DNA from: Cupriavidus pauculus
Lineage (GTDB): Bacteria > Pseudomonadota > Gammaproteobacteria > Burkholderiales > Burkholderiaceae
Direction: 5' to 3'
DNA: 64,000 nucleotides
NCBI RefSeq assembly: GCF_008693385.1
Contig: NZ_CP044065.1
Coordinates: 2,852,001-2,916,000 of the forward strand
Shown piece after piece: positions 27,354 to 36,367 of the stretch. The translations under genes and the position numbers were made by a program. The first letter of the stretch is position 1. Each line of letters opens with the position of its first letter. Under the pieces are notes generated by a model. That model had not been told where the DNA came from. It did no database searches and was given only the letters and a program-made list of their open reading frames with translations.

Positions 27354-27382
27354 ATTATATGGCGCTTCGCATACTCAAACAA
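27354..27382 (-). promoter_or_regulatory. Sigma-70 promoter for DUF2244-oxidase operon
   Basis: On the minus strand TTGTTT (27382-27377) is followed by a 17-base spacer and a perfect TATAAT (27359-27354). Nothing else is seen between here and the methyltransferase stop at 27533. Confidence 0.72.
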
Positions 27383-27532
27383 GCGCGGACTTGCCCGCAG
27401 GGCTTGCATCGGCCAAGTTTTTGTGCATGGCACAACCCGCGCGATAGTCAACACAATCGTCGTTCGCGCGGCGTCCGCCGCTGTGCCGGGCAAGCGTGTC
27501 GCGACAATCTGTCGCAGGCAATCCTGTGGGAA

Positions 27533-28468
27533 TCAGCGGCGCGGGCGGGCGCGGCCAATCTTGTCCACCGGCACGACCGCGCGCCCCTGATCGTCGGTCG
27601 CCTGCCGCTCGCGCGGCGCCAGCTTCCATGCATGGCCGTAGACAATCTCGAACGTGAGCGGAATCACGCCGTCGGCGTTGCGGCGCCGCTCGAGCGCGTC
27701 GAGCACCGCGCGATACCAGCGCCGGCCGCGCAGGCCGCCCGGTCCGGGCCGCCGCATCCCGCCGAATGCGCGTACCTCGCGCAGCAGGGTGTCCGGCGAT
27801 TCGTAGGTGACCGTCAGCGTCTCCATGTCCATGACCGGCGTGGACCAGCCGCCGTGGACCAGCATGTCCCCGATATCGTGCATATCGACGAAGCGCAGCG
27901 TGTGCGCATCGAGGTCGACGTCGGCAAACGCATCGCGCACCTCGCGCAGCGTGTCCGGGCCGAATAGCGAGAACAGCACGAGCCCGTCGTCGCGCGTGAC
28001 GCGGTGCCACTCCGGAAACACCTGATGGGGCTCCGGATGCCAGTGCAGCGCGAGGTTCGACCACAGCAGGTCGAAGCTGGCGGCGTCGAAAGGCAGTGTG
28101 GCAAGATCGCCCTGCACCAGGTCGAACACGGGCCGCTTGCCGAGCATGCGGCCGAGCCAGCCCGGCTGGCGCTGCGGATCGCGCTGCACGGCCTCGCGCA
28201 GCATGGCGCCGGATACGTCGAGGCCGGCGATCTGTGCATCGGGAAACCGCGCGCGGAGCGCGGCGAGTCCCTGCCCGTGGCCGCAGCCGAGGTCGAGCGC
28301 GCGGCGCGGGGCCAGCCGGATCACTTCCATGCGCTCCTGCATGCGGCGGCCGATCTCGCCGAGCAGGAAGTCGAGCTGCCCGAAGCCGGCGCTGCGTCGG
28401 TCGAAGGCGAGACGGGTCAGCCGCGTGGGCGGCAGCCAGGCATCGGGGGTGGCGGAATGCGAGGACAC
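27533..28468 (-). CDS. BioC-like SAM-dependent methyltransferase
   Basis: The 311-aa class I methyltransferase has the SAM motif ALDLGCGHGQGLAALR, then IAGLDVSGAMLREA, LPFDAASFDLLWSNLALHWHPEP, and GLVLFSLFGPDTLREVRDAF. The last stretches resemble BioC (malonyl-ACP methyltransferase) and the mitochondrial complex I factor NDUFAF5. Biotin genes are not nearby, so the function is uncertain. The GTG start at 28468 lacks a good ribosome-binding site. The comF-like gene is divergent, 84 bases away. Confidence 0.8.
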   Translation of the reverse strand: MSSHSATPDAWLPPTRLTRLAFDRRSAGFGQLDFLLGEIGRRMQERMEVIRLAPRRALDLGCGHGQGLAALRARFPDAQIAGLDVSGAMLREAVQRDPQRQPGWLGRMLGKRPVFDLVQGDLATLPFDAASFDLLWSNLALHWHPEPHQVFPEWHRVTRDDGLVLFSLFGPDTLREVRDAFADVDLDAHTLRFVDMHDIGDMLVHGGWSTPVMDMETLTVTYESPDTLLREVRAFGGMRRPGPGGLRGRRWYRAVLDALERRRNADGVIPLTFEIVYGHAWKLAPRERQATDDQGRAVVPVDKIGRARPRR

Positions 28469-28552
28469 GAGGGATTCGATAAGAAGGATGGCGAACGGCG
28501 GGACGGCGTGCAAACCGGGGCTGCCCGGCCGCCGCACGTGGATCGGCCGGAA

Positions 28553-29314
28553 ATGACCCGGCCGCAAGTATACGCGCCCTCCCCCACCCGCGCAGGGCGG
28601 GCCCGGGCGCTCGCCCCGCGTGTCTATCATGGCCTCGACCGCCTGTGGCGCGCGCTGCTGCCCTCCGCGTGTGCATTGTGCGGGCGGTTGCAGGCCGAGG
28701 CGGTCTGTCCGGCCTGCATGGCGGAATATCTGACGCCCACACCGCGCTGCCCCGTCTGCGCGCTGCGGCAATCGCGCGGCCGCAGGTGCCTGCCGTGCCG
28801 GGCGGACCCGCCGCCGATCGATGCCGCGCTGACGCTCGGCGACTACGCCGCGCCGCTGGACCAGCTCGTGCTGGCCCTCAAGCGCGGTGCGGCGCTGCCT
28901 CATGCGCGCTGGTTCGCGGAGGCGCTCGCCGCACGCATCGCCGCGTCCCCGCTGCCGCGGCCGGACCTGCTCGTGGCCGTGCCGCTGACGCGCGCGCGTC
29001 TGGCGGCGCGCGGCTTCAATCAGGCATGGGAGATCGCGCGGCCGCTTGGGCGACGGCTCGGCATTCCGGTCGATGCCACACTGCTCGCGCGCCGTGGCGA
29101 TGCCGCCATGCAGCACTTGCTGAACCTCAACGACCGGCTGGCCAACGTCCAGGGCGCGTTCACGGTCACCCGTCCCGCCGCGGTCTCGGGCCGGCACGTC
29201 GGCGTCGTCGATGACGTCATGACGACCGGCGCCACGCTGCGCGAGGCCGCTTACGTGCTCAAGGCCCATGGCGCCGCGCGCGTGACCGTGTTCCCCGCGC
29301 TGCGCACGCCATGA
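28553..29314 (+). CDS. ComF-family phosphoribosyltransferase-like protein
   Basis: This 253-aa protein has an N-terminal double zinc-ribbon (CALCGRLQAEAVCPAC and CPVCALRQSRGRRCLPC) and a C-terminal type I phosphoribosyltransferase fold with the PRPP motif VVDDVMTTGATL. ComF proteins help single-stranded DNA enter the cell or be handled during transformation; the enzymatic activity, if any, is unknown. The ATG at 28553 was chosen because upstream codons are antisense to the methyltransferase. trmL follows after 64 bases. Confidence 0.9.
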   Translation: MTRPQVYAPSPTRAGRARALAPRVYHGLDRLWRALLPSACALCGRLQAEAVCPACMAEYLTPTPRCPVCALRQSRGRRCLPCRADPPPIDAALTLGDYAAPLDQLVLALKRGAALPHARWFAEALAARIAASPLPRPDLLVAVPLTRARLAARGFNQAWEIARPLGRRLGIPVDATLLARRGDAAMQHLLNLNDRLANVQGAFTVTRPAAVSGRHVGVVDDVMTTGATLREAAYVLKAHGAARVTVFPALRTP

Positions 29315-29378
29315 TTGCCGCCCGCCGCCGCAGGCGTTAAGCTGCGCAGCGCTTACGTCCCCCTCACCGTTCCCCCGC

Positions 29379-29849
29379 ATGTTCAACGTCGTCCTCGTCG
29401 AGCCCGAGATTCCTCCCAACACCGGCAACGTCATCCGGCTGTGCGCGAACACGGGTGCACAGCTGCATCTGGTGAAGCCGCTCGGTTTTCCGCTCGAGGA
29501 TGCGCGCATGCGCCGCGCGGGACTCGACTATCACGAGTACGCCAATATGCGTGTGCACGAGAGCTGGGACGCGTTGATGGATGCCGAGACGCCCGATGTC
29601 GAGCGCATGTTCGCGCTGACCACGCATGGCTCGACGCCGTTCGGCGAGGTGACCTTCCAGCCGGGCGACTGGTTCGTGTTCGGTTCCGAGACACGCGGCC
29701 TCGCACCCGAGCGGCGCGAATGGTTTCCGACATCGCGGCGCATTCGCCTGCCGATGCGCCCCAACAATCGCAGCCTCAACCTGTCGAACACCGTCGCGGT
29801 GGTCGTGTTCGAGGCATGGCGCCAGAACGGATTCGCGGGCGGCGCCTGA
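29379..29849 (+). CDS. trmL: tRNA (cytidine34/uridine34-2'-O)-methyltransferase
   Basis: TrmL methylates the wobble base of certain leucine tRNAs. The 156-aa SPOUT enzyme shows the three knot motifs: LVEPEIPPNTGNVIRLCANTG, the FGSETRGLAPE loop, and the C-terminal RIRLPMRPNNRSLNLSNTVAVVVFEAWRQ. Its length is normal. It is convergent with the Bug protein gene, whose stop lies 28 bases away. Confidence 0.95.
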   Translation: MFNVVLVEPEIPPNTGNVIRLCANTGAQLHLVKPLGFPLEDARMRRAGLDYHEYANMRVHESWDALMDAETPDVERMFALTTHGSTPFGEVTFQPGDWFVFGSETRGLAPERREWFPTSRRIRLPMRPNNRSLNLSNTVAVVVFEAWRQNGFAGGA

Positions 29850-29876
29850 GCGTCCCTGACCGCCCCTGAGCGGCCG

Positions 29877-30866
29877 CTATTCCGGCTGCACGTGCGCCAC
29901 GCGGATCACCTTGTCCCAGCGCACCTTCTCGCTCGCCATGGTCTGGCGCAGCGACGCCGGCGCGGTGCCGGCCGGCGCGAAATACTGCGCGCGCATTTTC
30001 TCGCGCACGTCTTCCCTGCCGATGATGGCCACGAGCTCGCGATAGAGCCGATCGACGATCGGCGCCGGCGTACCCGCGGGCGCGAGCACGGCCTGCCACG
30101 AGATGGCCTCGAAACCCGGATAGCCGGACTCCGCCACCGTGGGCACCGACGGCAACAGCGACGAGCGGCCCGTGGTCGTGACCGCGAGCATCTGCAGCTT
30201 GCCCGACTGCACGAGCGGCATCGCGATCGCGGGGACCATGAAACCCGCCTGGACCTGCCCGCCGACGATGGCCGTCGTCACTTGCGGAAAGCCCGGATAC
30301 GGTATGTGCTGCAGATCGATGCCCGCCATCGCCTTCAGCTGCTCCATCGCCAGATGGGCGGCGCTGCCGTTGCCGACCGAACCGTAGTTGAGGGCGCCCG
30401 GCTTCGACCTGGCAAGCGCGACGAAGTCCTGCAGCGTGCGAACGGGCAGGCGCGCATCGACGACCAGCACGTTCGGTGACGTGGCCACGAGCGTCACGGG
30501 CGCAAGCTGTCGCACGGGGTCGTAGTTGAGATTGCGCCAGAGCGTGGGCGCGGTCACGAGCGGACCGTTGATCGTGAACAGCAGCGTGTAGCCATCGGGC
30601 GTGGCGCGCGCGACCATCCCGGTACCGATATTGCCGCCGGCGCCCGGATGGTTCTCGATCACGACCGGTTGGCCGAGCACCGCGGCCAGCCGCTCGGTCA
30701 GCAGGCGCGCGATGAGGTCCGGCGACGAGCCGGCCGGAAACGGCACGATCATGCGAATGGGCCGCGCGGGCCAGTCCTGCGCGAGTGCTGCGGGTACGCG
30801 GGCCAGCGCGGACAGGCCCAGCGCGGAAGGAAGAAGCACGCCAAGCGCGCGGCGACGACGATTCAT
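29877..30866 (-). CDS. Bug/TctC-family tripartite tricarboxylate transporter binding protein
   Basis: This 329-aa periplasmic binding protein has a signal peptide containing twin arginines (MNRRRRALGVLLPSALGLSALARVPAALAQ) and the Bug-family pattern: PARPIRMIVPFPAGSSPDLIARLL, VIENHPGAGGNIGTGMVARA, DGYTLLFT, LNYGSVGNGSAAHLAMEQLK, and VPTVAESGYPGFEA. The ligand, usually a small carboxylate or amide, cannot be told from sequence. No TctA or TctB membrane genes are nearby, so it is an orphan, as most Bug proteins are. Confidence 0.92.
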   Translation of the reverse strand: MNRRRRALGVLLPSALGLSALARVPAALAQDWPARPIRMIVPFPAGSSPDLIARLLTERLAAVLGQPVVIENHPGAGGNIGTGMVARATPDGYTLLFTINGPLVTAPTLWRNLNYDPVRQLAPVTLVATSPNVLVVDARLPVRTLQDFVALARSKPGALNYGSVGNGSAAHLAMEQLKAMAGIDLQHIPYPGFPQVTTAIVGGQVQAGFMVPAIAMPLVQSGKLQMLAVTTTGRSSLLPSVPTVAESGYPGFEAISWQAVLAPAGTPAPIVDRLYRELVAIIGREDVREKMRAQYFAPAGTAPASLRQTMASEKVRWDKVIRVAHVQPE

Positions 30867-30999
30867 TTCGGTGTGGTGTTCAAGGGCGAGAGTCCGGAGT
30901 GCTCCGCGCACAGCTTAGTGCCAAACCTGCCCCCAGGGTTTCGACATCGGCTAACCGTGCCGTGGGCTTGTGTGCGAAGCGGGCGTTAGTGCAACACGC

Positions 31000-32025
31000 T
31001 CACTCCAGCGGCGACTCGTCCCGCGCATCGCGCTGCAGCAGTTGCGCCACCGCATCGGCCACGCCCAGCCCGTCGAACAGCACCGCGCAGACCGCGCGCG
31101 TAATCGGCATATCGACGCCATGCTTCGCGGCCAGCGCGGCCACGGCCTGCGCGCAGCGCACCCCTTCCGCAACGTGTCCGAGATCGGCGAGGATCTGCGC
31201 AAGCGTCTTGCCCGACGCGAGCTGCTGCCCCACCTTGCGATTGCGCGACAGATCGCCCGTCGCGGTCAGGATCAGATCGCCCACGCCGGCCAGGCCCATG
31301 AACGTATCGAGGCGTCCGCCGAGCGCGATACCAAGGCGCGTCATCTCGGCAAGCCCGCGCGTGACGAGGGCCGCGCGGGCATTGAGCCCGAGCCCGAGGC
31401 CATCGCTGGCACCGGTGGCGATCGCCAGCACGTTCTTGACGGCACCGCCCACCTCGACGCCGATCAGGTCGTCGCTGCGGTAGATACGCATGGCGCGGTG
31501 ATGGAACGCGGCCTGCGCGCGCTCGCCGAGCACCGGCGATGTGCCGGCCACGGTCAGCGCGCACGGCAGGCCCTGCGCGACTTCGCGCGCGAAGCTCGGT
31601 CCCGTGAGCACACCATATTCGAGCGTGGCGGCGCCCGCGATCGCATCGCGTTCCTCGCGCACCATCTGATGCGGCATCGCATGCGTCTCGGCCTCGAAGC
31701 CCTTGCACAGCCACAGCATCGGCACGGCGGCCGTGAACGACGCGATGCGGCGCGTGGTCTCGCGCAGGCCCGAAACGGGCGTGGCCACGACGATCAGCCC
31801 GTCGGGATCCGCCGATGCGTGCGCCACGGCGCGCGCGAAGTCGGGTTCGTAGACGAGCTGGGGAGATAGCGGGATGCCGGGCAGATAGCCAGCGTTGATG
31901 CCGGTCGCGGCCATGGCCGCGAGCTGGCCGGCATCGCGGCCCCACAGCACGACGTCGTGCATGGCGGCCGCGTGGCTTGCAAGCGCGGTGCCCCATGCGC
32001 CAGCGCCAAGGATCGTGAGTTTCAT
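31000..32025 (-). CDS. gpsA: Glycerol-3-phosphate dehydrogenase [NAD(P)+]
   Basis: GpsA makes sn-glycerol 3-phosphate from dihydroxyacetone phosphate for phospholipid synthesis. The 341-aa protein has the Rossmann motif [39 protein letters not shown], and the catalytic Lys region [26 protein letters not shown]. It follows secB after 58 bases in the minus-strand rhodanese-grxC-secB-gpsA group, an order common in proteobacteria. Confidence 0.96.
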   Translation of the reverse strand: MKLTILGAGAWGTALASHAAAMHDVVLWGRDAGQLAAMAATGINAGYLPGIPLSPQLVYEPDFARAVAHASADPDGLIVVATPVSGLRETTRRIASFTAAVPMLWLCKGFEAETHAMPHQMVREERDAIAGAATLEYGVLTGPSFAREVAQGLPCALTVAGTSPVLGERAQAAFHHRAMRIYRSDDLIGVEVGGAVKNVLAIATGASDGLGLGLNARAALVTRGLAEMTRLGIALGGRLDTFMGLAGVGDLILTATGDLSRNRKVGQQLASGKTLAQILADLGHVAEGVRCAQAVAALAAKHGVDMPITRAVCAVLFDGLGVADAVAQLLQRDARDESPLE

Positions 32026-32083
32026 GATGTCATTGACGCGGGAACAGAGCAGACCCTCTCCGTTGCGGAGAGGGTTCGGCGCA

Positions 32084-32608
32084 TCAGTGGCGCGCCTGGC
32101 TGCCGTCGGGCATGACGATGCCCGAATTGCCTTCGCCGCCCTGCTGGCCGGCCTCGGCCATCGCGGCCTGCAGGCGCTGCTCGTACAGGGCCTGGAAGTT
32201 GATTTCCGACAGGTGGATGGCCTGGAAGCCCGCACGCGTGATCACGTCGGCGATGTTGCCGCGCAGGTACGGGTACAGGATCGTCGGGCAGGCGATGCCG
32301 AGCAGCGGGTCGAGCTGTTCCACGGGCACATTGCGGATATCGAAGATACCGGCCTGATGCGCTTCCACGAGGAACGCCACCTTGTCCTGGACCTTGGTCG
32401 TCACGGTACCGGTCACGACCACTTCGAAGATGCCTTCCTGCAGCTGGGCCGCGGCCACGTTGACCTGCACCTCGACGGCCGGCGCTTCCGACTCGAGGAA
32501 GATCTGCGGCGAGTTCGGCTGCTCGAGCGACATGTCCTTCAGGTACACGCGCTGGATGTTGAAGAAGGGCTGGTCGTCCTGCTGGGTAGCTTGTTGCTGG
32601 TCGCTCAT
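32084..32608 (-). CDS. secB: Protein-export chaperone SecB
   Basis: SecB keeps secretory preproteins unfolded and hands them to SecA. The 174-aa protein shows [41 protein letters not shown], and the family signature [39 protein letters not shown]. The N-terminal 13 residues are Gln/Asp-rich and the C-terminal 25 are Gly/Gln-rich, both usual. Confidence 0.97.
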   Translation of the reverse strand: MSDQQQATQQDDQPFFNIQRVYLKDMSLEQPNSPQIFLESEAPAVEVQVNVAAAQLQEGIFEVVVTGTVTTKVQDKVAFLVEAHQAGIFDIRNVPVEQLDPLLGIACPTILYPYLRGNIADVITRAGFQAIHLSEINFQALYEQRLQAAMAEAGQQGGEGNSGIVMPDGSQARH

Positions 32609-32787
32609 GAGAGGCTTCCGGATTGACTAAGAAGGGTGTCCGCACACGCGCTCGCGCGGGTAGGTCCCGGTTGGAAAGCGCATATGGTACATGACGCGGG
32701 TGGCGAATTCACCCGGAAGCAGAGGAATCAGAGATTCGCGACGTGCCGCGGCGGGCAAGTCGCGAAAGTGTGACGCAAGCGTGCGAA

Positions 32788-33045
32788 TCAGGCCGCCAGC
32801 AGCGGCACGAGGCCACCCTGGCGGTCGAGTGCGGAGAGGTCGTCGAAACCGCCCACATGACGCTCGTCGATATAAATCTGCGGCACGGTACGGCGGCCGG
32901 TGCGCGTCATCATTTCCTCGCGCTTGCCCGCCTCGCGGTCGATCATGATCTTCTCGATCGTCTCCACGCCCCGCTGGCGCAGAAGGCGCTCGGCCATCTG
33001 GCAATACGGGCAAACCACCGTGCTGTACATGACGACGCGGGCCAT
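32788..33045 (-). CDS. grxC: Glutaredoxin 3
   Basis: This is an 85-aa thiol-disulfide oxidoreductase dependent on glutathione. The dithiol active site is CPYC (residues 12-15), followed by the cis-Pro segment TVPQIYIDERHVGGFDDL that binds glutathione. It lies between the rhodanese gene and secB, a conserved cluster. The glutathione synthesis genes gshA and gshB are about 8 kb away in this window. Confidence 0.96.
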   Translation of the reverse strand: MARVVMYSTVVCPYCQMAERLLRQRGVETIEKIMIDREAGKREEMMTRTGRRTVPQIYIDERHVGGFDDLSALDRQGGLVPLLAA

Positions 33046-33146
33046 GCGAAATCTCCTTGTCCTGAAATGCGGCGGCGCGGATGCCAGAGGCGATCCGCGC
33101 CGCGACAGCTGAAAAATAAGGCAGCCGTGACCGGCCGCCGGGCCTG

Positions 33147-33560
33147 TTACTTGACGACCGGCAGACCGGCCTGCTGCCAGGCGGCCATGCCGCCCTCGAG
33201 CGCGTAGACCTCACTGTACCCCGCTTCCTTCAACGCTGCTTGAGCCTTCCCCAGGTGCTGCCCGGTCTGGCTGATCACGATGATCGGGGCGGCCTTGTCC
33301 TTGGCCAGCGTGGCGGCGCGGTTGGCGAGGTCCGCAAGTGGCGCGCTCTTCGCCTGAGGCAGGTGGCCCTTTGCATACTCGGCGGCGTCGCGCACATCCA
33401 CGGCCACCGCGTTGCGCTTGTTCATCAGCTGCGTGGCGGCGACGGTATTGACGCTCTTGCCGCTCGTTCCGCGGACGATGGCCGGCCAGGCCAGCAGGCC
33501 GCCGGAGACCACCGCGATCGCGAGCAGGGCCAGGTTGTTGTAGTCGGCGAAGAAATTCAC
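33147..33560 (-). CDS. Membrane-anchored rhodanese-like protein
   Basis: The protein of about 137 aa has one N-terminal membrane helix (NLALLAIAVVSGGLLAWPAIV) and a single rhodanese domain (AVAVDVRDAAEYAKGHLPQAKSAPLADL). The active-site loop reads VISQTGQHLGKAQ where the catalytic Cys would lie (usually CxxGxR), so the Cys is replaced by Gln and it is probably not a sulfurtransferase. The GTG at 33560 is preferred. The ATG at 33593 overlaps a TATAAT element, so that codon is unlikely to be in the mRNA. It is first in the grxC-secB-gpsA group. Confidence 0.85.
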   Translation of the reverse strand: MNFFADYNNLALLAIAVVSGGLLAWPAIVRGTSGKSVNTVAATQLMNKRNAVAVDVRDAAEYAKGHLPQAKSAPLADLANRAATLAKDKAAPIIVISQTGQHLGKAQAALKEAGYSEVYALEGGMAAWQQAGLPVVK

Positions 33561-33591
33561 GTTGGCATTTCCGTTGGGTTGAGTCGGCGGC

Positions 33592-33597
33592 ATTATA
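33592..33597 (-). promoter_or_regulatory. -10 element before the rhodanese gene
   Basis: A perfect TATAAT on the minus strand lies 32 bases before the GTG start. No good -35 is seen at 17 bases. The same AT-rich patch (TAAAAT, plus strand) may serve gpmA. Confidence 0.4.
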
Positions 33598-33694
33598 AAA
33601 TACGCGGTTTGGCGCCACCCTTCATTTTGTGGGGTGCGGGCCGCGCCGCTTCGGCGCCGCCGCGCCGGCAGGTTTTCTACTCCCTGGAAGCAGC

Positions 33695-34441
33695 ATGTAC
33701 AAGCTCGTTCTCATCCGCCACGGCGAATCGACGTGGAATCTCGAAAACCGCTTCACGGGCTGGGTCGACGTCGATCTGACCGAAACCGGCGCCGCCCAGG
33801 CACGTCAGGGCGGCCAGCTCCTCAAGGAAGCGGGCCTGTCGTTCGACATCGCCTACACCTCCGTCCTCAAGCGCGCCATCCGCACGCTGTGGCACGTCCA
33901 GGACGAAATGGACCTGATGTGGATTCCGGTGCGCAACGAATGGCGCCTGAACGAACGCCACTACGGCGCGCTGTCGGGCCTCAACAAGGCCGAGACCGCC
34001 GCGAAGTTCGGCGACGCGCAGGTGCTGGTCTGGCGCCGCAGCTACGATACGCCGCCGCCGGCCCTGGAGCCCGGCGACGAGCGCGCATCGTTCAACGATC
34101 CGCGCTACGCGAACGTGCCGCGCGAGCAGATCCCGCTGACCGAGTGCCTGAAGGATACGGTGGCCCGCGTGATTCCGCTATGGAACGAATCTATCGCTCC
34201 AGATATCAAATCCGGCAAGCGCGTGGTGATTGCCGCCCACGGCAACAGCATCCGCGCGTTGGTGAAGTACCTGGATCAGATTTCGGATGACGACATCGTC
34301 GGCCTCAATATTCCCAACGGCACCCCGCTCGTGTACGAACTGGACGCCGACCTGCGACCCCTGCGCCATTACTACCTCGGCGACGCGGACGCCATCGCCG
34401 CTTCGCTGGCCGCCGTGGCCAACCAGGGCAAGGCACGCTGA
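33695..34441 (+). CDS. gpmA: 2,3-bisphosphoglycerate-dependent phosphoglycerate mutase
   Basis: GpmA interconverts 3- and 2-phosphoglycerate in glycolysis. The 248-aa protein has the phosphohistidine motif [12 protein letters not shown] (His9), [12 protein letters not shown], and the second His in [17 protein letters not shown]. The ATG at 33695 opens the conserved [10 protein letters not shown]; upstream codons do not fit. It is divergent from the rhodanese gene and followed by the CtpA protease gene. Confidence 0.96.
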   Translation: MYKLVLIRHGESTWNLENRFTGWVDVDLTETGAAQARQGGQLLKEAGLSFDIAYTSVLKRAIRTLWHVQDEMDLMWIPVRNEWRLNERHYGALSGLNKAETAAKFGDAQVLVWRRSYDTPPPALEPGDERASFNDPRYANVPREQIPLTECLKDTVARVIPLWNESIAPDIKSGKRVVIAAHGNSIRALVKYLDQISDDDIVGLNIPNGTPLVYELDADLRPLRHYYLGDADAIAASLAAVANQGKAR

Positions 34442-34660
34442 CCGTCCGGCGGGGGACTCGGGATGATCCGGCCACGCCGGCGAGCCGCCTTGCGGGTTGC
34501 CAATGTGGCCGCGCCCACCGTCACGCGGTGACGCGCAGGCCTTTTTTCCCACACCCTCTTATACTGTCGGACAAATCCGGTCCAGGCACCCGCCGTGGCA
34601 TGCGCCGCGGCGCCGACCGGATTCCATCAGGCAAAATCCTCACACGTTCAGGCTGCCCTC

Positions 34661-36280
34661 ATGCGTAAGTCGCTCAAGAACATTAGCCTCGTCTCCATCG
34701 GCGTCGTTGCCGGCGTGCTCGCCACGCTGCAGATTTCGGCGACGGCGCAGAACTCTTCCGGACCGCTGCCGCTCGACCAGCTGCGGCTGATGTCCGATAT
34801 CTTCGGGCAGATCAAGCGTGAATACGTCGAGCCGGTCGATGACAAGAAACTGCTGACCGAAGCCGTCAAGGGCATGGTCGCCAGCCTCGATCCGCACTCG
34901 GCCTATCTGGACGAGAAGGACTTCAAGGAACTGCAGGAAGGCACGCGCGGCCGCTTCGCGGGCCTCGGCATCGAGATCTCGCAGGAAGAAGGCCTGGTCA
35001 AGGTCATCAACCCGATCGAGGACACGCCCGCGTTCCGCGCCGGCATCCAGCCGGGCGACCTGATCACGCGTATCGACGACAAGCCCGTGCGCGGCCTCCC
35101 GCTGGAGCAGGCGGTCAAGCGCATGCGCGGCGAGCCGGGCACCAAGGTCACGCTGACGATCTACCGCAAGAGCGAGGAACGCACGTTCCCGGTCTCGATC
35201 ACGCGCGCCGAGATTCGCGTGCAGTCGGTCAAGACCAAGATGCTCGACCATGACATCGGCTGGATCCGCCTGACGAGCTTCCAGGAACGCACGGTGGCCG
35301 ACCTCGGCCGCAAGCTGACCGAGATGGCGCAGAAGAATCCGAACCTGAAGGGCGTGATCCTCGATCTGCGCAACAACGGTGGCGGCGTGCTGCAGGGCGC
35401 CGTGGGCGTCGCCGCGGCCTTCCTGCCGGAAGATGCGACCGTGGTCTCGACGAACGGCCAGGTGCCCGACGCCAAGCGCGTGTACAAGGCGTCGTTCAAC
35501 AACTACCGCCTGTCGTCGCTCGAAGACGATCCGCTCAAGGATCTGCCGCCGCTGTTCAAGAAGATTCCGATGGTCGTACTGACCAATGCGTACTCGGCCT
35601 CGGCCTCGGAAATCGTGGCCGGCGCGCTGCAGGATCATCACCGCGCGCTGATCATGGGCAAGACCACGTTCGGCAAGGGCTCGGTGCAGACCGTGCGCCC
35701 GCTGACGAACGACACGGGTATCAAGCTGACGATCGCGTACTACTACACGCCGACCGGCAAGTCGATCCAGGCCAAGGGCATCCGCCCCGACGTCCCGGTC
35801 GATCAGAATCCCGAGGGCGATCCCGACGACGCGCTGATCACGCGCGAAATCGACACCGAGCGCCACCTGCACAACAAGCAGGAATCGGAAGAACCTGAAA
35901 TGGCCGAGCGCGAACAGCGCCGCGTGGAAGAACTGCGCCGCCTCGAGGAAGAGAACGCGAAGAAGTCGCCGGAAGAACGCGAGAAGGAACGCCGCAAGAA
36001 ACCCGTGGAGTTCGGTTCGAACGACGACTTCATGCTCCAGCAGGCCATCGCGCAGCTGAGCGGCCAGCCGGTCAAGAAGTCGAAGTCGCGCCTCGAACTC
36101 GCGCAGGCTGCCGGCAAGCCCGACGAGAAGCCGGACGGCGCCAAGCCGGCCGACACGTCGAAGCCGGCCGCCAAGCCCGCGGGCAAGAGCGCACCGGCCA
36201 AGCCGGCAGCGCCGGCACAGCCGCCCGCCAGCGCACCGATCGGCGAACCGCTCGGCACGCCGACCGGCAAGGCGCGCTGA
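34661..36280 (+). CDS. S41-family C-terminal processing peptidase
   Basis: This 539-aa exported protease of the CtpA/Prc family cleaves at C-termini. It has a signal sequence or anchor (SLVSIGVVAGVLATLQISATAQ), a PDZ domain around residues 85-170 (RFAGLGIEISQEEGLVKV, FRAGIQPGDLITRIDD), and the catalytic core. The nucleophile Ser is in NAYSASASEIVAGALQDH and the Lys in IMGKTTFGKGSVQT. After the core comes a long charged coiled-coil-like region (MAEREQRRVEELRRLEEENA), then a Lys/Pro/Ala-rich tail. This is longer than in most family members. It shares the gpmA neighbourhood conserved in betaproteobacteria. Confidence 0.93.
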   Translation: MRKSLKNISLVSIGVVAGVLATLQISATAQNSSGPLPLDQLRLMSDIFGQIKREYVEPVDDKKLLTEAVKGMVASLDPHSAYLDEKDFKELQEGTRGRFAGLGIEISQEEGLVKVINPIEDTPAFRAGIQPGDLITRIDDKPVRGLPLEQAVKRMRGEPGTKVTLTIYRKSEERTFPVSITRAEIRVQSVKTKMLDHDIGWIRLTSFQERTVADLGRKLTEMAQKNPNLKGVILDLRNNGGGVLQGAVGVAAAFLPEDATVVSTNGQVPDAKRVYKASFNNYRLSSLEDDPLKDLPPLFKKIPMVVLTNAYSASASEIVAGALQDHHRALIMGKTTFGKGSVQTVRPLTNDTGIKLTIAYYYTPTGKSIQAKGIRPDVPVDQNPEGDPDDALITREIDTERHLHNKQESEEPEMAEREQRRVEELRRLEEENAKKSPEEREKERRKKPVEFGSNDDFMLQQAIAQLSGQPVKKSKSRLELAQAAGKPDEKPDGAKPADTSKPAAKPAGKSAPAKPAAPAQPPASAPIGEPLGTPTGKAR

Positions 36281-36306
36281 TCCGGTAGCGCTGCATTCCC
36301 CCTCGC

Positions 36307-36345
36307 ACGGCCCGCGGTTTCACGACAGCGGGCCGTTTTTGTTTT
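36307..36345 (+). terminator. Intrinsic terminator after the S41 protease gene
   Basis: The stem ACGGCCCGC/GCGGGCCGT with a 12-base loop is followed by TTTTTGTTTT. It lies just before the moeB-like gene. Confidence 0.85.
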
Positions 36346-36367
36346 CAGCCCCGGCTCCGCCTTTGCC

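Noticed and set aside
33591..33593. ATG as start of the rhodanese gene
   Set aside because: It overlaps a TATAAT -10 hexamer on the same strand, so it would lie upstream of the transcript. The GTG at 33560 fits the membrane-anchor opening of related proteins better.
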